From JBBIVB01 sp964567515 (GTDB lineage: Bacteria > Patescibacteriota > Patescibacteriia > Veblenbacterales > UBA10138): a DNA stretch of 8,295 nucleotides. The number at the start of each line of letters is the position of its first letter. Position 1 is the stretch's first letter. Below, in pieces: positions 1-6,019 of this stretch. The stretch spans positions 1 through 8,295 of the forward strand of contig CAZMMW010000036.1 of the NCBI GenBank assembly GCA_964567515.1. The letters run 5' to 3'. The notes beneath the pieces are model-generated. The model saw only the letters and a list, made by a program, of their open reading frames with translations, was not told the origin of the DNA and made no database searches. Position numbers and translations under genes: made by a program.

Positions 1-17
1 CAAGTTCAGGATGACAG
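1..17. repeat. End of a second palindromic-type repeat, cut by window edge
   Basis: The first 17 bases, read on the minus strand, give CTGTCATCCTGAACTTG. The start of this resembles the terminal sequence of the element inside korA (CTGTCATTCTGAGC at 290-303), differing at about two positions in the first 13. I infer the outer end of another member of the same dispersed palindromic repeat class, with the rest beyond the left edge. Only one arm is visible, so palindromy cannot be confirmed here. Confidence 0.35.
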
Positions 18-58
18 ATAGGGATGAAGATATAAATTTTACGTTTTGATATTTTCAT
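1..58 (-). CDS. Possible start of the next gene (korB position), partial
   Basis: An ATG at 58-56 overlaps the korA stop codon (TGA at 57-55) in an ATGA arrangement, and the frame stays open to the window edge for 19 codons (MKISKRKIYIFIPICHPEL). The beta subunit of the 2-oxoacid oxidoreductase normally follows alpha, so the position fits korB. The peptide does not look like a KorB N-terminus, however, and its end is encoded by the repeat at 1-17. Either the real start lies further left, or the repeat has altered the N-terminus. This is a weak call. Confidence 0.2.
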   Translation of the reverse strand, partial: MKISKRKIYIFIPICHPEL

Positions 59-1914
59 TTTGAATTTATAAAATCTACTATTTCCTCTGGATGAATTGGT
101 CGGCCGTCGTATTTTAATAATTTATCAGTGATATCAATACCCGTCCTTTCACGGATTAAACCGCCCAGTTGTCCAGAAAAATTATTTTCTATTAAAATTC
201 TGTGTTTAGCTTGTCGTAAAATAGCATCTACTTCTTTAACCGGAAATGGTTCAAGTAATTTAATTTGCAAAAAATTAATCGTCGCCTTACTGTCATTCTG
301 AGCCTTTAGCCGAAGAGTCTCTTTAGATCCTTCGCTTTGCTCGGGATGACGGAGGGAGTGGCCAAGATGACGAGGGTGGGGATCGGAAAGACGAGAGGAA
401 CTGACATTTAAAAGCTTCATTGCTTCCAAAATTGATCCTTTAGTAGAACCCCAGCCAACTAAAGTGATATCTGCTTTCTTGGGTCCGTAAATTGTGACTG
501 ACTCTTTAATATCTTTTTTAACAGATTGCAGTTTGCGCATGCGTTTATTCATCATGGCAATTCGCAAAGCCGCTGATTCCTCATCCAAACCAGTAGCCTC
601 ATGTTCATCACTGTTAGCCAAAAATACACCACCAGGAATACCGGGAATAAATCGCGGGCTTACTCCGCCGTTGGTATCAAAATATCTAGGCAAACGTTTT
701 TCTGCTAGATCATCTAAAATTTTGCCATACTCTCCCCTATTAATTTTCAAATTATTTTGATTAAAAAACGGCAGAGTTTGCCTGGCTTCGGCTAAATATT
801 TATCAGTTAAAATAATCACTGGCAGTTGATAAAGATCCGCAATATTAAAAGCTTCAAAGGTCATATAAAAACATTCCTCTGTATCACCAGGAGCTAATAC
901 TACCCGCGGAAAATCTCCCTGGCCAGCATGCATCACAAACCTTAGGTCCCCTTGTTCAGTCCAAGTAGGCAGTCCAGTGGCAGGCCCGGGACGCTGTGCT
1001 ACTACTATCACACAGGGCGTCTCTGTCATCCCTGCTAATCCTAAACCCTCGGCCATTAAAGCAAAACCGCCGCCAGAGGTAGCAGTCATGCTTCTAACAC
1101 CCGCGTATCCCGCGCCAATAATCATATTAATAGCAGCAATTTCATCTTCAGTTTGTTTAACTACTAAATTATAATTTGTTTCGTTGGCTGCTAAATAATG
1201 CAAAATGGAAGTAGCTGGTGTCATGGGATAAGCAGCAAAAAATTTCATGCCAGCTTTTAATGCTCCAAGTGAAATGGCCTCATTGCCATTTATCAGCATT
1301 CTTTTTTCTTTAGTAGAACGCGATTTTAATTCATAATCAAATTTATCAGCAAATTTTTCTTTAACATAATCATAACCAGCACGAGCTGCTTTAATATTTT
1401 GTTCTACCACTATGGGGCCTTTTTTAGCTAGAGCCTTTTTAATAAACTCCACTATAATATCAAAAGGTAGTTTAACTAAAGCCAGTGAGGCGGCCGTAGC
1501 TACTACATTACTCATAATTTTTTGCCCACCTGATTGCTCTGCTAAAGACTGTAAAGGAATGCCAAAACAATTTATATCTTTCCGCGGACAGGAAAAATTT
1601 TCTAAAAATCTATCATCTAAATCATAAATTAAACCACCACCCGGAACAATCTCTGAAAAATTTTCTTTGATAGTTTGCTGATCCAAAGCTATTAATAAAT
1701 CAATTTGTGATGAGTGTGATTGTACGTTATCTTCCCTCGCCCAAATCTGATAAGTATTATGCCCGCCTTTAATTAACGAGGGATATTCTAAATAGGCAAA
1801 AGTTTCTAAACCAGCTCGCAGGCAAGAGTAAGCAAAAATTTCGCCAGCCGATAAAATACCATAACCAGCCGCTCCGCCAATTTTCCAATTGAAATTATTG
1901 ATCTCGATTTTCAT
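55..1914 (-). CDS. korA: 2-oxoacid:acceptor oxidoreductase alpha subunit with fused gamma domain
   Basis: Catalyses, with a separate TPP- and FeS-carrying beta subunit, oxidative decarboxylation of a 2-oxoacid (pyruvate or 2-oxoglutarate; substrate not decidable here) to acyl-CoA with transfer of electrons to ferredoxin; cytoplasmic. Residues 1-190 form the gamma domain (GGAAGYGILSAGE near 13-25, EYPSLIKGGHN near 43-53). The alpha pyrimidine-type domain begins near 207 (INGNEAISLGALKAG, AAYPMTPATS, QTEDEIAA, TATSGGGF, GLPTWTEQGDL), and the C-terminal transketolase-like domain follows from about 480. The family usually has TSGPGF where this has TSGGGF. At 619 aa it is about 40 residues longer than I expect, explained by a repeat-derived insert at residues about 504-543. 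The first 20 nt overlap the DUF5654-like gene. An AAGGAGG lies only 3 nt before the ATG, inside that gene's codons, suggesting translational coupling. Confidence 0.92.
   Translation of the reverse strand: MKIEINNFNWKIGGAAGYGILSAGEIFAYSCLRAGLETFAYLEYPSLIKGGHNTYQIWAREDNVQSHSSQIDLLIALDQQTIKENFSEIVPGGGLIYDLDDRFLENFSCPRKDINCFGIPLQSLAEQSGGQKIMSNVVATAASLALVKLPFDIIVEFIKKALAKKGPIVVEQNIKAARAGYDYVKEKFADKFDYELKSRSTKEKRMLINGNEAISLGALKAGMKFFAAYPMTPATSILHYLAANETNYNLVVKQTEDEIAAINMIIGAGYAGVRSMTATSGGGFALMAEGLGLAGMTETPCVIVVAQRPGPATGLPTWTEQGDLRFVMHAGQGDFPRVVLAPGDTEECFYMTFEAFNIADLYQLPVIILTDKYLAEARQTLPFFNQNNLKINRGEYGKILDDLAEKRLPRYFDTNGGVSPRFIPGIPGGVFLANSDEHEATGLDEESAALRIAMMNKRMRKLQSVKKDIKESVTIYGPKKADITLVGWGSTKGSILEAMKLLNVSSSRLSDPHPRHLGHSLRHPEQSEGSKETLRLKAQNDSKATINFLQIKLLEPFPVKEVDAILRQAKHRILIENNFSGQLGGLIRERTGIDITDKLLKYDGRPIHPEEIVDFINSK
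290..405 (-). repeat. GC-rich palindromic repeat inserted in frame in korA
   Basis: Arms GTCATTCTGAGC (292-303) and GCTCGGGATGAC (339-350) are inverted repeats that pair with two wobble-type mismatches. An inner pair, CGAAG (311-315) and CTTCG (330-334), extends the hairpin. A tail follows with a 21-nt period: GATGAC at 345, again at 366, and a degenerate AAAGAC at 387. The block is much richer in G+C than the surrounding gene. It encodes residues about 504-543 of KorA, including SLRHPEQSEGSKETLRLKAQ, a peptide type typical of translated palindromic repeats, between the conserved TLVGWGSTKGSILEAMK and INFLQIKLLEPFP segments. Its length keeps the frame. Exact outer boundaries are uncertain by a few bases. 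Confidence 0.8.
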
Positions 1915-2167
1915 TTTCCTCCTTATTATACTGACTTTTGATTTTATTTATTAAATTACCCAAACGCATGGTTATAATAACCACCAACCCGGTGATAATT
2001 ACAGCGTAAGCAAACTTAGCCCAAACTTCTGACTGCGTTCCAAAAACTTTTTTAAATAACGATTGAATGGCATCATTCCAGGCTAAAGCTGCCACCAAAC
2101 CAAATCCCGCTGTAGCTAATTCTGATATTTTTTGTAAGATTTCTAGTTTAAGAGATTTATTGCTCAT
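1895..2167 (-). CDS. DUF5654-like two-helix membrane protein
   Basis: A 90-aa protein with two predicted membrane segments at residues about 19-38 (GFGLVAALAWNDAIQSLF) and 50-67 (FAYAVIITGLVVIITM), separated by a short polar loop and followed by a charged tail rich in K, E and N. The GLVAALAWNDAI block followed by a YAVIIT helix is what I recall of the DUF5654 family, whose function is unknown. The gene lies first in a transcript with korA, overlapping it by 20 nt. Nothing in the protein shows a link to the oxidoreductase, and no cofactor or catalytic motif is visible. The start is supported by a promoter whose -10 box ends 6 nt before the ATG. Confidence 0.8.
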   Translation of the reverse strand: MSNKSLKLEILQKISELATAGFGLVAALAWNDAIQSLFKKVFGTQSEVWAKFAYAVIITGLVVIITMRLGNLINKIKSQYNKEENENRDQ

Positions 2168-2173
2168 AACTTA

Positions 2174-2202
2174 AGTATACAAATTTATCTAACACTTGAC
2201 AA
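2174..2202 (-). promoter_or_regulatory. Sigma-70-type promoter for the DUF5654-korA transcript, probably leaderless
   Basis: On the minus strand a -35 box TTGTCA (2202-2197) is followed by exactly 17 nt and a -10 box TATACT (2179-2174). Six bases separate the -10 box from the ATG at 2167, so transcription should begin at or next to the start codon. No ribosome-binding site can then exist upstream, which predicts a leaderless mRNA. The boxes are seen in the sequence; the start point is inferred. Confidence 0.6.
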
Positions 2203-2225
2203 AAAAACAAAATGCAGTGTAAATT
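2196..2225 (+). promoter_or_regulatory. Possible divergent promoter for the plus-strand pseudogene
   Basis: A consensus TTGACA (2196-2201) is followed at 18 nt by TAAATT (2220-2225). The -35 box occupies almost the same bases as the -35 box of the opposing DUF5654-korA promoter, so the two would compete for polymerase. The -10 match is modest. The gene it would serve begins at 2267. Confidence 0.35.
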
Positions 2226-2266
2226 TAATAATTTTTAAAAATAAAACAAAAAATGTTCAATAAACA

Positions 2267-2870
2267 ATGAAGTTAAAAATGACCTTCGATTTATTTTTCG
2301 TATTACATGACCAAAAAACGAAGATTGATAGAAATATTATTCAAAACAGTGCTTTGTTGGCTAACCCGCCTTTGTCTGAAAGTGATATGTTACAAATAGA
2401 AGAGTTAGCTCTTCAAATTACCGATCTTAACAAACTTCATCAGTTTAGCTTGGCTATATCAGCTCCCTTAGCCAGGTGTGTTCAAACCGCCTCTATAATA
2501 TGTGTAGCTTTAGGAATTGAATTTTTTACTGATTCCAGATTGGGTCAATTTGCTAGCGGCGGCGATAACGAAGAACCAGTATTTTATCCGGGTCACGAAA
2601 GAGATTGGCATGCAACTTAGTTGGTTAACTTGAAAAACTTTCTTCATAGTTTATCATCGATATATATGTAGTAATATGGCATATACCCCAGAGGGTAAAA
2701 TATTACTATTTACCAGTCGACCAATTATGGCTGGTGCTATATGTCTAACTGCTGACAACGAAGATTTAAGAGAAATACAAAGGATCCCCAGCGATGAGGA
2801 GATTAAACAATCTTTAATTCATCGCTTTCAGTACAATTCCTCAATGTATCAACTAAATAATTCATCATAA
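2267..2870 (+). pseudogene. Decayed histidine phosphatase (phosphoglycerate mutase-like) gene
   Basis: The 5' part (2267-2620) translates to 117 aa resembling the first half of the histidine phosphatase superfamily. NPPLSESDMLQIEELAL corresponds to the family's NPPLT..G..QA helix, and SAPLARCVQTASII to its SP..R..QTA motif. Reading on past the TAG at 2618-2620 gives LVNLKNFLHSLSSIYM, then a second TAG at 2669-2671. The family's C-terminal half continues in another frame (open from 2634; MAYTPEGKILLFTSRPIMAG, ending 2870). One nonsense codon and one frameshift around 2655-2676 thus separate the halves. The catalytic RHG is LHD (residues 13-15), and the distal SHG position reads TSR, so activity was probably lost. 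No ribosome-binding site is seen. A diverged pair of small genes is possible but less likely. Confidence 0.6.
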
Positions 2871-2938
2871 TTCCGATTCAAAAATTATTTGGCTCGGGAT
2901 TTTATATTTCTCATAATTCAACTGTTAATTTACTCTCA

Positions 2939-2958
2939 TACTCTTGAGCATAAGAGTA
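2939..2958. terminator. Hairpin between two convergent decayed genes
   Basis: TACTCTT (2939-2945) and AAGAGTA (2952-2958) form a perfect 7-bp stem with a 6-nt loop. A longer alternative pairing uses TTTACTCT upstream. It lies just past the 3' ends of the genes converging from both sides. There is no proper T-run on either strand, so terminator activity is only a guess. Confidence 0.3.
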
Positions 2959-2961
2959 AAA

Positions 2962-4429
2962 CTATAATTTTCGCACCACGCCTTTATTCGCATCCACCTC
3001 TATCTTATCGCCATCTTTAAAAACCTGGGTGGCGATTTTTGTGCCCACTATACATGGTTTATTCATTTCTCTGGCCACTATGGCCGGGTGGCTGGTTAGC
3101 CCCCCTTCGTCAGTAACAAAAGCGGCCGCTTTTTTCATAAGCATGATATAATCAGTTGAAGTCATAGACGCTACCAATATATTTCCAACTTTCACCTTAG
3201 AAAAATCACTAGTCTTACGTACAACCACGACGCGACCTTTTACCACTCCAATATTACCACTAATTCCTTTAACTAACTTGACGGAACTCTGATTATCTAA
3301 TCTTGTTTTCTTAATCAATTTTGGCACTAGTTGTTTAATGGTCCCTGGTGAAATTTCTTGAGACTTTTCGCCATTAAAAAAACAACCGTAGTTACATGAT
3401 TGCCGTATTTTTAATTTAGTTTTTATTATGGCTAAATTTTTTTCTTTTAATAGATCAAAAATTTCATCAGGTGATAAATAATGAATGGTTTTCCAATTAC
3501 CAATGCGTCGCAATGCCGCTAGTCTTGAAAAGAAACCTCGGGTATTAAAATTAACACGTGAAAAAACTCTTTCCTATATTCATTTAGGTCAGTAAATATT
3601 CTAACTGCTAAAATTAAATTTTTTATTTTTTGATCTTTTTTATATTCTTCAAATAATTTATTCCTATTAGATATAATAGAACGACGTGCACGTGATTTAT
3701 GCGTTAATGTTTTAGCCGGGTTACTATTTTTAAACTCTTTTAGTCGCTTCAAAAAGTTAGCTTGTGACCATCCTTCGCCTACAAAATTGGATGACAAACA
3801 CTGATATTTATGATAATGACGTTTTAATAACCAAGCTTGATTCTTAGTCTTAATAGCTATCTTCAATAATGCTAATTCTTCTTTTTCAGCGGGTGTTAAA
3901 TTATCAGGCAAAGTAATGATACTTAGGATTCTTCAATTAAATTTATTATGACCGTTTTTTGAAGTAAAAACCCTAATCAATTCTCTGGTAACGCAGCTCC
4001 ACCAATAGCTGTAATGTTTAAGGTCGGTATATATTGAGTATAGGCCTTAAAATAATTTAAAATAGATTCTTTGGCGTTTTTAGATTTGATATTAGTTTGA
4101 GCTAATCTGTTAGCACTTTGAAGTAAGGCATTCCCATATTTTTGATACCTTCTTTTTAATATTTTAGTCCATAATGGATTTTGAGCTTTTGATAAAACCT
4201 CATTAGCAAACTGATCGGATTCTATTTTTGTCATATAAATAGAAGCATTAAAACCATTCATCAGGGCTAAAATAAACAAACGTTCATTTAAACCATATAG
4301 ACGATTATATTTAAAAAATCCTACAGTCGCTAACCAATTATGTAAAAAGGACACATTTCTGTTAACAAGGAAAATCCATGGTTCTTTTAATGGATTGATC
4401 TTTTTAAATTTTTGTTTAAATGACTTCAT
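2962..4429 (-). pseudogene. PEP-utilising enzyme (PEP synthase-like), broken into three frames
   Basis: Three consecutive minus-strand reading frames join into one protein of about 490 codons. 4429-3980 encodes the N-terminal part (MKSFKQKFKKINPLKEPWIF onward, 150 aa) and stops at TGA 3979-3977. The same frame goes on sensibly (LGFLLQKTVIINLIEES) to TAA 3925-3923. The next frame, open from 3932 (LSIITLPDNLTPAEKEELAL), runs to 3519. The third, open from 3573 (FFSRLAALRRIGNWKTIHYL), runs to 2962. The C-terminus is the PEP-utilising swivelling domain with the phospho-histidine motif GGLTSHPAIVARE and the following PCIVGT. The switch near 3561-3566 sits in a T6 run on the coding strand, and the one near 3926-3932 at a CC pair. 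The 3513 and 3911 starts would be TTG codons with no ribosome-binding site, so these are fragments, not genes. The gene follows ackA by 11 nt, presumably once in its transcript. Assembly indels are an alternative cause. Confidence 0.72.
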
Positions 4430-4440
4430 TTTATTATATT

Positions 4441-5619
4441 TTATTTCTGTTTAACTATCTCCCTAGCAATTGCCAGTTCCTCATTAGTTGGAATAACTAA
4501 AACCGGAACTTGCTGCCAAGGGCGTAAGCCCCTCATAATTAAATTCCTGATAGTTTCATTGCGTTCGCCAATGGCGCCAGTGAACACTATGGCATCTACT
4601 TTGCCTAAAATTGAAGCATAAGCACCAATATATTTCTGGATGCGATAGATAAACATTTTTAAAGCCAGTCTGGCTAAATTTTTCTCTTCTAAGGATGCTG
4701 TTTTTTGAGCTTTATATCCCAAGACTTCATAGCCGGACCTTACTAAAATCTCCCTCATATCTTGGATTCCGGAAATTCCTTTAATACCAGATTCGTATTC
4801 TAATAAATTTTTAACCCACGCTGGTTTCATTTTTAAATTGTGGATTAAATGCAGAATCAAACCCGGATCAATATCACCCGACCGTGTCCCCATTACCAAA
4901 CCTTCCAGGGGTGTAAAACCCATAGAAGTATCGCAAGGTTTACCTTGCCTGACCGCCGTAAGACTGGTGCCGTTACCCAAATGGCAAGTGACTAAATTTA
5001 ATTTCTCCAAATCTTTGTTTAATAAATGACTCGCTTTGGCGCTGACAAATTGATGAGAAATACCATGAAAACCATATCGTCTTAAATTTTTAGTAATTTG
5101 TAATTTAATTGGCAGGGCATAAAATTTTATAAATTCTGGCAATTCAGCAAACCAAGCTGTATCAAAAACTGCCCACTGTTTAACTTGAGGCAGAAATTTA
5201 ATACAGCAAATAACAACTTCTAATTGTGCTGGATTATGTAGTGGAGCTAAAGAATTAAACCGGCTAATTTTTGATAGTACCCTTTTTGATAATCTGATTG
5301 GTTTAGTAAACAAATATCCGCCGTGAACTACACGATGAGCTATACTGCTTATGCTATCTAAATTAATCTGATGCCAGGCAATTAATTTTAAAACATAAGC
5401 CATACCTTGATGATGATTGGTAAGTTTATCTTTACTTAAAACCAATTTACCTAAAACCCTCGCCTCACTAAAACACTTACTTTGACCTATATATTCTATA
5501 GCGCCCCTAGCAACCTCTTCTAAATCAGGATTAGTAAACAACGCCCATTTTAAAGATGAGCTACCTGCATTAAAAACTAAAATATATTTGGTTTTATGAT
5601 CACAGCGCATCATAAGCAT
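4441..5619 (-). CDS. ackA: Acetate kinase
   Basis: Transfers phosphate from acetyl phosphate to ADP, giving acetate and ATP; cytoplasmic. At 392 aa it is the normal family length. Visible landmarks: N17 in FNAGSSSLK (phosphate-binding segment), R96 in AHRVVHGG, H128 in APLHNPAQL, D153 in FDTAWF, H185 in RRYGFHGISH, the nucleotide loop HLGNGTS (213-219), R246 in MGTRSGDIDPG, FTGAIGER near the C-terminus, and a Glu in PTNEELAIA. The canonical FDTAFH segment reads FDTAWF here; the catalytic Asp is kept. The annotated ATG (5619) is followed by ATGs at 5613 and 5610, and homologues usually start close to KYILVFNAG, so any of the three may be used. No ribosome-binding site is seen. A palindromic operator candidate lies 43 nt upstream. 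With PduL it forms the acetyl-CoA to acetate route. Confidence 0.95.
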   Translation of the reverse strand: MLMMRCDHKTKYILVFNAGSSSLKWALFTNPDLEEVARGAIEYIGQSKCFSEARVLGKLVLSKDKLTNHHQGMAYVLKLIAWHQINLDSISSIAHRVVHGGYLFTKPIRLSKRVLSKISRFNSLAPLHNPAQLEVVICCIKFLPQVKQWAVFDTAWFAELPEFIKFYALPIKLQITKNLRRYGFHGISHQFVSAKASHLLNKDLEKLNLVTCHLGNGTSLTAVRQGKPCDTSMGFTPLEGLVMGTRSGDIDPGLILHLIHNLKMKPAWVKNLLEYESGIKGISGIQDMREILVRSGYEVLGYKAQKTASLEEKNLARLALKMFIYRIQKYIGAYASILGKVDAIVFTGAIGERNETIRNLIMRGLRPWQQVPVLVIPTNEELAIAREIVKQK

Positions 5620-5661
5620 TAAATTAAGATACTAATTTATTATCCATATTATCATTAAATG

Positions 5662-5682
5662 GTTCGTACGAACGATACTATA
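5662..5682 (-). promoter_or_regulatory. Operator-like palindrome with -10 hexamer upstream of ackA
   Basis: GTTCGTACGAAC (5662-5673) is a perfect 12-bp palindrome in the short gap between the ArsR-type gene and ackA. On the minus strand a -10-like TATAGT (5682-5677) stands 4 nt before its TTCG core, so a bound protein would cover the transcription start. No convincing -35 box was found. The core recurs with one base changed at 5989-5998. I infer a binding site for the regulator encoded at 5684-5971. Confidence 0.6.
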
Positions 5683-5683
5683 A

Positions 5684-5971
5684 CTATTTTACTACAAAAT
5701 TTAGAATCTGTTTGTGCCCAACGGATAAATCATCATCTAGACGATATTCTATCGACTTACCAGCTTGTTCACCTGTTATAAATCCTTCTTGACGTAAAAT
5801 CTGCAAATGTTTAGAAGTTGAATAAAAACTTAAACGTAATCTGTTTGCTAAATCAATCACTGAACTTGATTTTTGTTGTGATAAAACGCGGACGATATCC
5901 AATCTTCGACGATTGGCTACAGTTTTTAATAACTTTTCTAATTTCCTACTTGTCATATGCATATTTATCAT
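5684..5971 (-). CDS. ArsR-type winged helix-turn-helix regulator
   Basis: A 95-aa DNA-binding protein. Residues about 10-80 form an ArsR-like winged helix: LEKLLKTVANRRRLDIVRVL (helix 1 and start of the domain), SVIDLANRLRLSFYSTSKHLQILRQEGFI (helix-turn-helix with recognition helix), then the wing (GEQAGKSIEYRL). The metal-binding ELCVC motif of ArsR/SmtB proteins is absent, and there is no added ligand domain, so the signal it senses is unknown. Three ATGs (5971, 5962, 5956) could serve as start; the domain is intact from all. It lies between pduL and ackA, with matching palindromes on both sides, which points to autoregulation and control of ackA. No recognisable ribosome-binding site. Confidence 0.85.
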   Translation of the reverse strand: MINMHMTSRKLEKLLKTVANRRRLDIVRVLSQQKSSSVIDLANRLRLSFYSTSKHLQILRQEGFITGEQAGKSIEYRLDDDLSVGHKQILNFVVK

Positions 5972-5988
5972 TAATTACCCAGGAACCC

Positions 5989-6006
5989 TTCGTGCGAACC
6001 ATTCTA
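5989..6006 (-). promoter_or_regulatory. Operator-like palindrome with -10 hexamer upstream of the ArsR-type gene
   Basis: TTCGTGCGAA (5989-5998) is palindromic except for the central pair. Read on the minus strand, GGTTCGCACGAAGG matches the ackA-upstream site GGTTCGTACGAACG at all but two positions. A -10-like TAGAAT (6006-6001) ends 2 nt before it, so the predicted start falls inside the palindrome. It lies between the pduL stop (6020) and the regulator ATG (5971), 18 nt from the latter. No good -35 box is visible. I infer autoregulation. Confidence 0.55.
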
Positions 6007-6019
6007 AAATCTAAGATCA

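Noticed and set aside
290..405. CRISPR array or insertion sequence at the korA repeat block
   Set aside because: The 21-nt units are degenerate and contiguous without spacers, and there is no transposase or target duplication; a palindromic repeat element fits better.
494..1627. Plus-strand reading frames of 65-88 codons opposite korA
   Set aside because: They are antisense to a well-supported gene and their translations show no recognisable family; they are shadows of korA codon use.
3561..3566. Programmed -1 frameshift at the T6 run
   Set aside because: The in-frame heptamer is GTTTTTT, a poor fit to X XXY YYZ. I saw no obvious downstream stem, and other lesions in the gene point to decay or indel error.
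3977..3979. TGA inside the PEP-utilising gene as a recoded codon (Trp or Gly), as in some Patescibacteria
   Set aside because: pduL ends at its natural length with TGA and korA also ends in TGA at its expected C-terminus, and the gene needs two frameshifts as well, so a nonsense mutation is simpler.
5677..5710. Complete -35/-10 promoter for ackA
   Set aside because: TATAGT has no acceptable -35 hexamer at 16-18 nt, so only the -10-like box and palindrome are reported.
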